DNA of 60,000 bases from Owenia fusiformis (lineage: Eukaryota; Annelida; Polychaeta; Sabellida; Oweniidae), in assembly GCA_903813345.2 (NCBI GenBank), contig CAIIXF020000001.1:47511885-47571884 (forward strand), read 5' to 3'. Shown here piece after piece: positions 48,590 to 60,000 of this stretch. The notes under the pieces are model-generated. The model did not search any database, was not told where the DNA came from, and saw nothing but the letters and a program-made list of their open reading frames with translations. Position numbers and translations under genes: made by a program. Position 1 is the first letter of the stretch, and each line of letters begins with the position of its first letter.

Positions 48590-50885
48590 AATAACAAAAT
48601 GGCTCCATTACTTTTCGAGTAAGAATAAAAAGAGTAAAAAATGGTGGTCATTTTGAAAAATGGCTGCCTTTTACCCAAAGTGTCATTTGACAGTGTGCCA
48701 TGCTTATAGTATTCACATATAAAATATGAACAAAATTGCTCTACTACTTTTTGAGTTATAGTAAAAAATGTAAAAATGGTCGCCATTTTTCAAAATGGTC
48801 GCCTACTACCCAAAGCGTCATTAGACAGTGTGCCATGCTTATAGTATTCACATATAAAATAAGAAAAAAATCGCTCTACTACTTTTTGAGTTATAGTAAA
48901 AAATGTAAATATGGTCACCATTTTTCAAAATGGTTGCCTACTACCCAAAGTGTCATTAGACAGTGTGCCATGCTTATAGTATTCACATATAAAATATGAA
49001 CAAAATCGCTCTACTACTTTTTGAGTTATAGTAAAAAATGTAAAAATGGTCGCCATTTTTCAAAATGGTCGCCTACTACCCAAAGTGTCATTAGACAGTG
49101 TGCCATGCTTATAGTATTCACATATAAAATATGAACAAAATCGCTCTACTACTTTTTGAGTTATAGTAAAAAATGTAAAAATGGTCGCCATTTTTCAAAA
49201 TGGTCGCCTACTACCCAAAGTGTCATTACACAGTGTGCCATGCTTATAGTATTCACATATAAAATATGAACAAAATCGCTCTACTACTTTTTGAGTCAGT
49301 ATAGTAAAAAATGTAAAAAAATGGTCACCATTTTTCAAAATGGTCGCCTACTACCCAAAGTGTCATTAGACAGTGTGCCATGCTTATAGTATTCACATAT
49401 AAAATATGAACAAAATCGCTCTACTACTTTTTGAGCTATAGTAAAAAATGTAAAAATGGTCGCCATTTTTCAAAATGGCGGCCTTCTACCAAAAGTGTCA
49501 TTAGACAGTGTGCCATGCTTATAGTATTCACATATAAAATATGAACAAAATCGCTCAACTACTTTTTGAGCTATAGTAAAAAATGTAAAAATGGTCGCCA
49601 TTTTTCAAAATGGTCGCCTACTACCCAAAGTGTCATTAGACAGTGTGCCATGCTTATAGTATTCACATATAAAATATGAACAAAATCGCTCTACTACTTT
49701 TTGAGCTATAGTAAAAAATGTAAAAATGGTCGCCATTTTTCAAAATGGCCGCCTTCTACCAAAAGTGTCATTAGACAGTGTGCCATGCTTATAGTATTCA
49801 CATATAAAATATGAACAAAATCGCTCTACTAGTTTTTGAGTTATAGTAAAAAATGTAAAAATGGTCGCCATTTTTCAAAATGGTCGCCTACTACCCAAAG
49901 TGTCATTAGACAGTGTGCCATGCTTATAGTATTCACATATAAAATATGAACAAAATCGCTCTACTACTTTTTGAGCTATAGTAAAAAATGTAAAAATGGT
50001 CGCCATTTTTCAAAATGGCCGCCTTCTACCAAAAGTGTCATTAGACAGTGTGCCATGCTTATAGTATTCACATATAAAATATGAACAAAATCGCTCTACT
50101 AGTTTTTGAGTTATAGTATAAAATGTAAAAATGGTCGCCATTTTTCAAAATGGTCGCCTACTACCCAAAGTGTCATTAGACAGTGTGCCATGCTTATAGT
50201 ATTCACATATAAAATATGGACAAAATCGCTCTACTAATTTTTGAGTTATAGTAAAAAATGTAAAAATGGTCGCCATTTTTCAAAATGGTCGCCTACTACC
50301 CAAAGTGTCATTAGACAGTGTGCCATGTTTATAGTATTCACATTTAAAATATGAACAAAATCGCTCTACTACTTTTTGAGTTATAGTAAAAAATGTAAAA
50401 ATGGTCGCCATTTTTCAAAATAGTCGCCTACTACCCAAAGTGTCATTAGACAGTGTGCCATGTTTATAGTATTCACATTTAAAATATGAACAAAATCGCT
50501 CTACTACTTTTTGAGTTATAGTAAAAAATGTAAAAATGGTCGCCATTTTTCAAAATAGTCGCCTACTACCCAAAGTGTCATTAGACAGTGTGCCATGCTT
50601 ATAGTATTCACATATAAAATATTGACAAAATCGCTCTACTAGTTTTTGAGTTATAGTAAAAAAAGTAAAAATGGTGTCCATTTTTCAAAATGGTGGCCAT
50701 TTTTCAAAATGGTGGCCATTTTTCAAAATGGCAGCCTTCTACCAAAAGTGTAATTAGACACTGTGCAATGCTTATAGTATCCACATACCAAATATGAACA
50801 AAATCGCTCCACTACTTTTAGAGTTACAGCAAAAATCGTAAAATAACGAGTAAAGGCCCCCGTTTTTCAAGATGGCTGCCATGTG
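48590..50885. repeat. 135-bp satellite array, about 16 monomers
   Basis: The anchor cagtgtgcca/ttagacagtg recurs at 48691, 48826, 48961, 49096, 49231, then 49371 (a 5-bp insertion) and every 135 bp to 50586, with a last diverged unit at 50759. Each monomer carries the hairpin-forming aaaatggtcgccattttt and a poly-A tract. Between about 49680 and 50220 two variants alternate (ggccgccttctaccaaaag and ggtcgcctactacccaaag), a 270-bp higher-order unit. At 50672-50730 a 19-bp submotif, ggtggccatttttcaaaat, is triplicated. The array lies in activin-like intron 2. Confidence 0.92.
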
Positions 50886-51685
50886 CTTCTTTCATATCTA
50901 CATTCTAGTTTTATTAATGTCCTATATATTTTTTTACATTTAAAACATATTGCTATTACAGTTTTACATATTGCACCTAGATTACTGTAAAATTGGCACT
51001 AAAATGGACGTCATTTTTAAACGAGCAGCCATTTTGAAAATTGGCCAACGGCATTAGACGTAATAAGATTTGAATAATAAACCATCGAATTTGACTTTTG
51101 AAACACTGAAATATGACTTTTGAAACAAATTCTTTAAACCAAACGTTCTTCGAATGCCAGGTGTTTGTAAAAAGCAATAAGCCTTTCAAATTGGGAAATT
51201 TTTTGAAATGCTTGTGAAACTACGGAAAGTTTCAGCTGCCTCTTTGAGAAACTAAATTGGTGGTTTAACAGTAATTCAAACATGCCAAGTGTGTCTCAGC
51301 TTAAAGGATTTCAGTGTGTTAATTGATTGATATATGCACAAAAATGATTTTGCTGTGCATTTAATCTTTGATATATGCATGGGTTGAGCAGGGATATTCT
51401 TTAAAAGGGGGTGAAAGCGAATCATCCATGTGTTCTTTTCAACTAATTCTTCATAATTTTTCTGCATCAAATTAATTATTCCATTTCCTTAAATATTTTG
51501 ACAAACAAAATCTTCTCAATAGTTTTCAAATGGATATCAATTGTAACCCATCACCCCTATTGAGTATTTCTAAATAATAAACTTTTCCAAAAACATAATT
51601 TCTTCAAAGACAACAACCTTGAAGATGTACATGGTGAACTGTTCAACTTCATCATTGACCCCAGTCATGTTTGAATTGCAATAAA

Positions 51686-51838
51686 GAATCATGTATCATA
51701 TTGGAAATATAAAAGCATGAGTGTATGTACTAACCCATTCTGATAATGCAATCAGGCTTCGCCTTTGTGCATTATGTGTACGGGTTAGTACATACACTCA
51801 TGCTTTTATATTTACAATATAGAATGATACAGGATTCT
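51686..51838. repeat. Palindromic MITE beside foldback copy 3
   Basis: The left arm, aaatataaaagcatgagtgt followed by atgtactaaccc, is mirrored by gggttagtacatacactcat and gcttttatattt, with outer gaatcatgtatcat / gatacaggattc pairing as well. Confidence 0.7.
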
Positions 51839-51846
51839 GAGATTCT

Positions 51847-52678
51847 CACAGGCTGGTGTCGAAAGATTTGTCCACTGTGACGGAGCATGCTATTTTTAAT
51901 AAAAACACTAAGAATGCTTCACGATTTATTTTTTAACTCATATGTTTCATTATATCAAAGATAATAACTTACTCCATGCAATGGATATATCATTTGCGTG
52001 TAACCTTCACTACTGTTTGAAGTCCAATAACGCTAGGAGTAAAATCTATTGAAAACGGCGCCAGAGTATCAAACTCTAAAATGAACCATTTCTTTTTTAA
52101 CTTTTTAATGGCATGATATAGTGACACGATAATATTAACATATATTTTCAGCATATCTCTGAATGTATTAATGAGATATTAATGCATTGGGTCTTTTTAA
52201 TTTTTTTATAAAAAAATAATATTAATATTTTTTGTCCGCTGTGACGGAGCATTTTCACAGTTCAAATTTGCAACTGCTCCGTCACAGCGGACAAAACAAT
52301 TAAACATTATTTTTTATAAAAGAATTAAAAAGATCAAATACATCAAAATCTCATTTATACCTTCATAGTTATGCTGAAACCATGTGTAAATATTATCGTG
52401 TCACTATATCGTGCCATTAGAAAGTTAAACAAGAAATGGTACATTTTGAAGTATGATACTCCGGCGCCATTTTCAATAGCTTTTCTTCCCAGCGTAATTG
52501 GACTTCAAACAGAACTGAAAGTTACCCACAAATGATATATCCATTGCATGGAGTAAGTAATTTTGTATGGTATAACGAAAGATATGAGTTAAAAAATAAA
52601 TCGTGAAGTATTCTTAGTGTTTTTATGAAAAATAGCATGCTCCGTCACAGCGGACAAATATTTCGATACCAGCCTGTG
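51847..52678. mobile_element. Foldback element, family A copy 3 (832 bp)
   Basis: It is the best-preserved palindrome of the family. The ends are CACAGGCTGG and its inverse, flanked by ATTCT at 51842-51846 and 52679-52683. The central pair, gtccgctgtgacggagca and tgctccgtcacagcggac, is at 52235-52290. It is very similar to the copy at 4476. Confidence 0.88.
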
Positions 52679-52872
52679 ATTCTTTATTCCTTAAAGTATC
52701 CGGAGATTCCCCAATGAAGGTGAACAAATGGCTGAAAATCGTGAAGTATTCTTAGTGTTTTTATGAAAATAGCATGCTCCGTCACAGCGGACAAATATTT
52801 CGATACCAGCCTGTGATTCTTTATTCCTTAAAGTATCCGGAGATTCCCCAATGAAGGTGAACAAATGGCTGA
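52597..52872. repeat. 138-bp tandem duplication containing a transposon end
   Basis: The segment from aaatcgtgaagtattctt to caaatggctga is present twice with an offset of 138 bp and one single-base deletion. Each unit holds the last part of foldback copy 3, its ATTCT target copy and about 55 bp of flank, so the duplication followed the insertion. Confidence 0.88.
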
Positions 52873-53401
52873 TTTCCAGGTGTACACATTTTTCATATTT
52901 CATCTTATTTATTCGTTACTTTCCATTAAAACCACCATTGATCGGTATAGAGGCAGCTGAATATTTGGTAAAAATAAAGCAAGCAGTTGAATTCAGTATT
53001 TCTGTTTCAGCCGTGAATAATCAGATCAGTCGTGCCTTTGAATAGGTAATATATGCTTGCATCGCGTTGATCTTACTAAGGAGTAACATCACAAAATCAA
53101 GAATTTATACAGGCTGAGCCATTATTTAGTTACAAAGATGCAGGCCTGTCAACTGTCCAGCAACTTGCGTATTTGTCATGCATTTACTGAGGCCAAGCCG
53201 GTTTTTTTTGACATGACAGATTAACATGTCACGCAAATACACATTTTTTTCTGATTATAGTCAAGCAACAAGGAAATGCAGCAAACTCCTCGAGTTGAGG
53301 TCTCCTAGTAAAAAAATGCCTGACCCTCTCATATATCTGTTGATTATCCCTGTTTAAAACTGATTCAAGAGCATGGCACTGAACAAACCTATATGCTTAT
53401 T

Positions 53402-53611
53402 CAGGCCCGTAGCCAGGATTTGCCAAGGGGGGTTCAGTTTTCAAAAATTTCCACGGGGGGTTCACATTTGACAATTTTGGCCCAAATATGGCTAAAATCA
53501 CTTGAGAAGTGCTCAAAATGGTGAAAAACTCCATGATTTTGAAAGAATTTTTGGCCAGGGGGGGGGGGGTTCGCCAGAACCCTGCGAACCCCCCCCCTGG
53601 CTACGGGCCTG
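53402..53611. mobile_element. 210-bp CAGGCCCGTAGCC MITE
   Basis: The terminal inverted repeat is caggcccgtagccagg / cctggctacgggcctg. It is flanked by CTTATT at 53396-53401 and 53612-53617. It has G- and C-runs near the ends. A related copy begins at 59832. Confidence 0.8.
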
Positions 53612-54141
53612 CTTATTTGTTTAGTTGTTGGTTGGGTAACATGTTTATGACGTTACAAATGATGCAAAGGATCTTTCAACAAATCAGTGAAGTCTATATT
53701 AATCATTTGTTTAGTTGTTAATGTGGCAATAAGTGTCTGACGTCACAGGTGATTGCATCATATTCCAGTCACGCCATTTTACGACATCGCATAATTTGAG
53801 CTGATTTTGGCTTCATTTCACTTTATTTGAAAGACTTTTAAAAATATAATAATGAGTCAGTATTTTTCTAAAAAAATATTTATATTCGAATTTGAGGTCA
53901 AAGTCCAAAAATTTGATCAACCAATTTGAATCACAATTTAAAGAGGTGAAGAAGTGAATAATTACAGGAGCAAATGTGATCAATGGTTCAAGAGAAGAAC
54001 ATCCAACTTGAAATGAAAGGCAAAACATCAAAAGAGGAGTGCTGAAAAAATCCTACACATTTCATTCAGAATTTTTATGCAAATTGCATGTCATGCATTT
54101 GCTTTAAATTTTTTGTCTTCCCCGTCGAAATTTGGACCAAG

Positions 54142-56166
54142 TAGTGTTGTCACGATGTGATTTATCGTACATCGATGCATTGGCAATTTTCAGTTAGTAA
54201 ACATCGATGCACATCACGATGTACATCGAGAAAAAGTCAGAGAAAAGTGCACTGAAATCCTGAATGCTAATGCACTAAAATACCGAACAGAACACAGTGT
54301 TCGCGTTGACGCCGTTTTTTGCCATTTTTACGGAAATTTCAGAAGGTTGGACTTAAAAATCAAAATCAACTTACGTCCCTAGGACGCAAAAATTATAAAC
54401 TGCTTCAAGATAACTTTTACTGCAGCACAGTAGCGGTGAAACATGATTTTCAAACTCACTACCTTGATATACGAGCAATGATCCAGGTATATTTATATCG
54501 ACAAATCTGATTGGCTATCATGACTACCCAAGATTAACAGGGTTTCCAGTATGAGACATGGATTTTGATTGGTTCCGATATATTCCGGAAAATGCCGCAA
54601 TCGAAATGGAATATCAAAACATACAATATTGCAGAAATCCCCTGTGGTTCCCCACAAATTGAAACGATTGTTTTTCACGATTATCTTTATCATTTCCACT
54701 AGAAACCATTATGATCTAATGTTATACATCAAGATAAATGTTTAATGATAGATCGAGGTTTTTCATCTAAAAGTCTTCAGAATAAGGAGAAATGTTAATA
54801 AAAAGAAGCAAAAGTTCACGACCTTGACATGACCTTCAAGATCGCAGGTTTGTAAAATGTGAAAACAAAACTCTTAATTTGAGCATTTCCTTTATTCATT
54901 TCGGACTATTTTGGTATAACATTACTTAAGAATTGTGTAAAAAGGACCCAGTGATAGATATTTATCGGGAGGATGCATCAAATTACAATATATGTCATTT
55001 TTATCCCATTATAGTGTAAGCACTCTATTATCGCCCACTTTATTTTCACTTTCACAATATTTCTTGAACTTTGTGAAGAAATAAGAGGGACGCAAAAAAA
55101 TTAGATGGGGACTCAAATTTTTCAAATGGGTTGCGTCCCTGGGACTCAGAAATTTTAATGGCCAGCGCGAACACTGGAACAAATTAATAAGAATACGCTG
55201 GTACATCCGGGAACTTCTAGTAACGGTGAAATGAAAGTAAAGTAATTTTTTTAGATAAATGGTTCATTTTGACTAGCTAAAACAGTTTTAAAGCGAAAGA
55301 ATATCAGAAAACATTGGAAAATGAAATAAGACATGAGAAAGGTAAACGATTTGCGTCAAAATAAGATAAGAAAGGGTGATTTTTAGCAAATTAATTTTTT
55401 TTAAAAACATGGATGTTTTGTTTCAGACATCGATGCATTGCCAGAATCAGCTTTGGCGATGTACATGTACATCGCGGTGTATCGATTAAAGTGGGATTAT
55501 CGACTGCCGAGTCGTATCCAATAATCCTGGGCCTATCGTAAAATGAAAGCTTTAAATATATTGTTGCCTTAAAAATGTATCTATTTTCCATGTATGCAAC
55601 TAGAATTTGTGCACATACCTTATATCGATCGATAATGGCAAAGGAAAATCCTCCAATTTTTTGTCTTCCTTTCTCCTTTCGTGTCCGCCATTTTTTATTA
55701 AACCGGAAGTTTGTTCTCTGTCGTCCGCACAATTTTTTTTCACTTTTATTTCAAATAACGCTTCAGTTTCAACTTTTAATGCTTTTTTATAATCGTCAAG
55801 TGTTTTCTATAAGAAAGTTTTCATAAAAAGACTCACACTGTCAGAGATTTTATCGATTCGAGCGGCCAGAAAAATTAGTTTCAATTTCACCGGCTAGGTG
55901 TTGCGACTTCGACTTGGAAAGAATTTGAAAAAATCTATGAGTGGGACTCCTTGTATGGAATTGTAGATTCTAAATGATTTGCCAGTTCTACTGGTTGATG
56001 AATATTGCCATATGCATACATTTTTATAAAATAGGAATAAGGAAGAAGATGTTAGACCAAACTTCGCCCCGATAGCTCAGAAAAGGTAAAATTTCTCCAT
56101 TTTTCTCTCCACAGACTTGTAGAGCCGCTTTAATCGCGACGCTTTAATCGCGACAACACTAGTCTA
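54142..56166. mobile_element. hAT-like non-autonomous element (about 2.0 kb)
   Basis: The ends tagtgttgtcacgatg and tcgcgacaacactagtcta are flanked by GGACCAAG at 54134-54141 and 56167-56174. An 8-bp duplication plus the (C/T)AGTGTTG-type end points to hAT. Subterminal atcgatgcattg boxes lie on both sides. There is no recognisable transposase. Both flanks match contiguous sequence in the short CAGGCCTGTCAAC copy, confirming insertion into that element. Confidence 0.7.
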
Positions 56167-57398
56167 GGACCAAGGTGTTTAGATTTGGACCAGGTGTTCA
56201 CAATTTGAAGGAAGATGTTCAACATTTGTAAGTTACTTATTTAGGTGCTCCCAGGTTGACAGGCCTGTATTTGAGACATCCACAAGTTCAAGAAAAGTCC
56301 CAAATTGAAGTTCAAAATTGGCAAAAAATCAAAAACAGCAAAGAAATTAACTAGAAAAAAAAGGTTTCTAGCCTACCTTGGAAGTTTAGTCGTCGTCGTA
56401 CGACTGATACTGCAGCTCCTATCATGTCTAAGGTAGTGCTTCTTCCCATTGAGTGGGTAGTTTACAGTTTTAAATTGTAAAATGTTGAAGAAGTATTTTT
56501 CACAAACGTGTTGAATTTTTGTCTAGAAGTCAAACTATATGTGTAACATAATCTTTCGAAAACAAGAGAGAGAAAAATTAAAATGGTGAATAAACCTCCT
56601 AATAGAGTCTCTGAGTATCAGATATGATTTTATATAATTATCAAAAAATAATTTATTGTAGTTGATCTGTTAAAAAGCGAGCCTAAAATTTTAATTCGTT
56701 CTAAATATACCAATTCAAGTTTGACATGCCGAGATCTCTCACGGCCGCCCAGGGGGGGAGATTTCCCAAAGATGCCCTATCATATTAGCACGTTCGAAAA
56801 CAAATTTTATAAACAGGCCTCAATTTGCCGTTGAAATGGATCTCCAAATGTTCACTGTAGTTTTATGAGTATTCTCTACAAGTATGGATCGAGTAACTTC
56901 AATAGTATTACCGTAGGTTTGAAATGATGATGTTGAACTGATGTTAACGCCATTCCAACGATTTCAAATTTAACTCTGCGCATGCGCAGCACGGAGAGAG
57001 CACGTGCTCATGATTGTTCACGTGATCGAATCCTGCAATTTGATTGGAGATGATGCAAGAGATGATGTAATGGGGAATCCCCGAATACGATAGAATATGA
57101 AAGAATTATGGGAGCTACTCACTCCTCCTGACGGCCGCCAGAATGTCTGCGAATATGATCTAGAGATTGATGCAAAGATAGGAATGTTAGGCAGACGGCA
57201 GTGTCTAGACGACTAAGTAGCCTATTGTCTAGACTTTCTTGTGATACATACTTTAGTTTTGGGAGTCAGAGAAATATTCAAGTTCTTCAGTGGCAGCCCA
57301 GGCCGGGCATGCACTTGCCCTGCACTTTGAATTTCGCAGCAGGTAACTTATCTATAGCCTAGATCTAGCCATAGGCCTATTCTGTGGGGGGGGGGTTA

Positions 57399-57686
57399 CA
57401 GGGGCGGATCTGGGAACCAACAAGGGGGGGGGCCCAAACTTCTGGTCTGAGAAAAAATCTTGCGCAAAAATTTTTTTTGGGCCCCTAAAACCACAATGTG
57501 GGCCCAGATTTTGAAATTTTGAGGCCCATTTTCTTCAAAATTTGGCCTAAAATTAAAAAATAAGGCCTTAGAAGGCCCATTTATGACCAAAAAGGCCCAC
57601 TTTTTAGGGCCACAAGGCCTTTTTTGGCTCAAAAATTTTTTTGGGCCCAATTTTTTTTTTCTGGGCCCCCCCCAGATCCGCCAGTG
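57399..57686. mobile_element. 288-bp GGCC-rich MITE
   Basis: The termini are caggggcggatctggg and cccagatccgccagtg, flanked by GGTTA at 57394-57398 and 57687-57691 (5 bp). The inside is a run of 'aaggcccattt'-type phrases on one strand and their complements. It produces long open but low-complexity frames on both strands. Confidence 0.65.
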
Positions 57687-58662
57687 GGTTAAAGATCCAA
57701 TTCTAAGCCAGGTTTTGGTAAGTTCACATTCGAGAACTGTGAAAGTGCGGTTCCAGGGGGCTAGTCGATGCCCCCCCCCCTTGAGTGGGCCCAGAAACGT
57801 TTTTAGGGCCCCAAAATATATTTGGCCAACAAATTTTGCTGGGCCTCCACTTACCCTTTGCATTCGTTTGACTTCACTTCTTAAAAGAGAGCTTCGTCTT
57901 CACTCTTTCAAACTAAAATAAACCTGTGAACTCACCGCGCCAATCAGTGTTCGTCGGCCAAATTTGACCGACGTTCTACATATGGTCATTCCTTCTGACG
58001 TCATCGTTGAGCCCGGAATTGACCAATGACATGCGCATATTTAATTAGAACGCATTTGGCGTATGTTTGTTCAGGCTTGCTGAATGGTGGAAGAAAGGTC
58101 AGCGCATAGGTCAGAAGTGATTTATATTATTACCCAAACTGTCACCGGTACCCGTCGTGGGGGCGGGGCTACTAAACTGTAATATGGTCTCTACTAGGCA
58201 GAGTGTAGTTAAACTAGACTCTGCACGCAGGGTACCAAGACTGGACTTTTGTTTGGCGAAACTTGGACTTCTGGGCCTTTTAGGCAAAATTATCTATAAA
58301 TGGGCTTCAAATTTTTTTAGAACGTGACTCTGGGCACCCCCCCCCCCTCTGCCCCCCCCCAAAACAGGAAATTAAAAAAGCATGAGGATTTTTTAATATT
58401 TTTGAATTGTTATAAAAGAGTTCTGTTTTGACCTTTAGTCCATTTTTCTTATAGACAGAGCCTAAGGATGAAGTATCAGCCTGAGAGACTTGCTGTGATC
58501 AAAGATAAAAGAGATTGAAAGATAAGAAGAATAACCAGTGTCTAGACGACTACAACAGTACTATTGCTACTTTCAGAAATCTTCATGTTCAATGGCATGC
58601 CTTGTACGTTTGCAGGTAACTTGATTATCCCTGACACCTGGGGAGGGTGATTACTAGTATAT

Positions 58663-58863
58663 CAGGGGCTTAGCCAGTTTTCAGACAGGGGGGGTGCGAT
58701 CGTGGCATAAAGCAAGCCAATTTGTTTCTAAGAATATTGCAAAATTGATGCAACTTGAGCTAGAAAATCATAAAAAGCATTTTAAAGTTATTTTCTTCTT
58801 TTATCTCATGATTCTATTTTAATTGGTTATGGGTTTGATTATGCTCCCCTGGCAACGCCTATG
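58663..58863. mobile_element. CAGGGGCTTAGCCAG MITE
   Basis: The left end, caggggcttagccag, roughly mirrors the right end, ctggcaacgcctatg. The inside (gtgcgatcg, aaaaagcattttaaagt, ttatctcatg) matches the arms of the nested foldback at 18480-19240, so both belong to one family. Confidence 0.55.
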
Positions 58864-58957
58864 GTCCAATAGACGCGATAGTTCAGAGTGACAACAATAT
58901 TCTACATCAAGCTCAACTTCTGGGTACAGATTTTTTATACATCTGGGTAATAAATTG

Positions 58958-59449
58958 CAGGCCTGTCAACTTGGGAACACCTAACATGAGTGACTTGGAA
59001 ATGTTGAACACCTCCCCTCAAAATGTGGACACCTTGGTCCAAATCTGAACACCTTGATCCAAATTTTGAACACCTTGGTTTAAATTTTATTACATCTTGC
59101 CAAATTTTGAACACCTCAAATTTTTCGGCGCTCACTACGCTCGCATTTCAAACATCCATCAACGGAGGGGGGGTAGGTACGAAAAATTTCGAACGGAATG
59201 CGTGACATATACGTAATTCGTGTGAAAAGTCCGAACGAAATGCGTACATTTTTTTCCGTCGTTCGTATTTTTGCTGTGTAGACAATCTTTTTTAGAAATT
59301 TTTCTACAGAAATATTTTTGCTTGACAATTACCAGGTAAAATGCGTATTTGCGTGACATTTTCTGTCACGCAAAAAAAACTGGCATGACTTCAAATTCTT
59401 CAGCAAATGCGTGACAAATACGCAAATTGCGGGACAGTTGACAGGCCTG
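58958..59449. mobile_element. CAGGCCTGTCAAC element, short complete copy (492 bp)
   Basis: The ends are caggcctgtcaac and gttgacaggcctg, flanked by AAATTG at 58952-58957 and 59450-59455. The interior shows several 'gaacacctt..tccaaat' repeats and the gcgtgacaaatacgcaaatt end. It serves as the reference for the disrupted copy at 53141. Confidence 0.75.
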
Positions 59450-59831
59450 AAATTGATACAGGGTCCCATTTTAAACACATCATTTCAGCTTTATTTGACA
59501 TTCTTCTTCACATGTATTTGCACAAACGATAAAAATACATCATATGAAATGCATTTTCACAAATATTTTCCGGACCAGCCGATAATCATTGAATGTTTTA
59601 TCATGAAGTCATGACTTCGTTCCTGGAAACTGAGACCAGATGTCTCGATGTGAAACAAGAAGCAAGTTCTCGTGTATATAACATGGGCTTGATTTCATGT
59701 TGGTATAGTTTGACTTGTATAAATTGTAAGGGTTGTAACTTGATAATAGTATAAACTTTATAACATGTGACTGAGACAATTACCAATCATGCATGCATAT
59801 GATTGCCCATTAATGATCATTGTATGCCCTG

Positions 59832-60000
59832 CTGGCCCGTAGCCAGGATTTACCTGGGGGGAGTGGTTTTACCAAAGGGGACTTTTTGCCTAGGCGGGGG
59901 GAGCTTTTTGACAGTTTTGGCAAAAAATCTTGCGAAAAGTGCTCAGAATAGTGAAAAACTACATGATTTTATAAAAGAATTTCTGTCCTGGAGTGGAGCT
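59832..60000. mobile_element. CAGGCCCGTAGCC-type MITE, cut by the window end
   Basis: It starts ctggcccgtagccagg and runs parallel to the element at 53402 (gcgaaaagtgctcagaatag, tgaaaaactacatgatttt). The right end lies outside the window. Confidence 0.6.

Larger units (their letters stand above)
53141..56267. mobile_element. CAGGCCTGTCAAC element, long copy with two nested insertions
   Basis: The ends are caggcctgtcaac and gttgacaggcctg. The left part (53150-53300: ttgcgtatttgtcatgcatt, ttttttttgacatgaca) and the right part (56175-56255: ggaccaggtgttcacaattt) correspond, in opposite orientation, to the complete short copy at 58958. The interior contains a 210-bp MITE and a 2.0-kb hAT-like element. 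No clear target duplication was found. Confidence 0.65.

Noticed and set aside
48590-50885. CRISPR-like array
   Set aside because: Whole 135-bp monomers repeat with no unique spacers, and the context is an animal intron. It is a satellite.
57396-57863. 155-codon minus-strand ORF
   Set aside because: It is low-complexity (Gly/Pro/Lys-rich) translation of a GGCC-rich MITE and poly-G/C runs, and is open on both strands.

Overview
This is nuclear DNA of an animal. Conserved protein segments are split by GT-AG introns with matching phases, genes are tens of kilobases apart, and most of the rest is AT-rich sequence packed with short inverted-repeat transposable elements. The frequent acatgtacatgta-type strings, the MITE load and the gene set suggest a marine invertebrate (hemichordate, amphioxus, echinoderm or mollusc-like). 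I cannot fix the phylum from sequence alone.

Three real genes are visible. (1) A ketohexokinase (KHK) gene on the minus strand (9533 to 2105). I could reconstruct every coding exon, giving 309 aa. It has two intact, homologous alternative first exons. (2) A three-coding-exon gene on the plus strand (21008 to 29963) for a pyruvate:NADP+ oxidoreductase (PNO). This is a pyruvate:ferredoxin oxidoreductase fused to a cytochrome-P450-reductase-like flavoprotein module, about 1834 aa, with a mitochondrial-type presequence on its own exon and a 4.8 kb central exon. KHK and PNO are head to head. (3) The first two coding exons of an activin/inhibin-beta-like TGF-beta ligand on the plus strand (40727 to 47322). 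The exon for the mature cysteine-knot domain is not in the window, so the second intron exceeds 12.6 kb.

Layout: 1-2000, no gene. 2105-9533, KHK with a mariner relic and palindromic MITEs in its introns. 9.6-20.9 kb, MITE-rich spacer with a foldback element, a cluster of CRE octamers and a nested foldback island at 18.2-20.5 kb. 21.0-30.1 kb, PNO. 30.1-40.6 kb, gene-poor spacer with one 0.94 kb foldback. 40.6 kb to the end, the activin-like gene, whose second intron contains a 135-bp tandem array (48.6-50.9 kb), a third foldback copy (51.8-52.7 kb) and a nest of transposons (53.1-56.3 kb).

KHK phosphorylates fructose and PNO oxidises pyruvate to acetyl-CoA with NADPH formation. Both are carbon-metabolism enzymes, but nothing in the sequence shows that they are coregulated. 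The observations most worth pursuing are the PNO gene in an animal nuclear genome, the duplicated first exon of KHK, and a foldback family with 5-bp target-site duplications.
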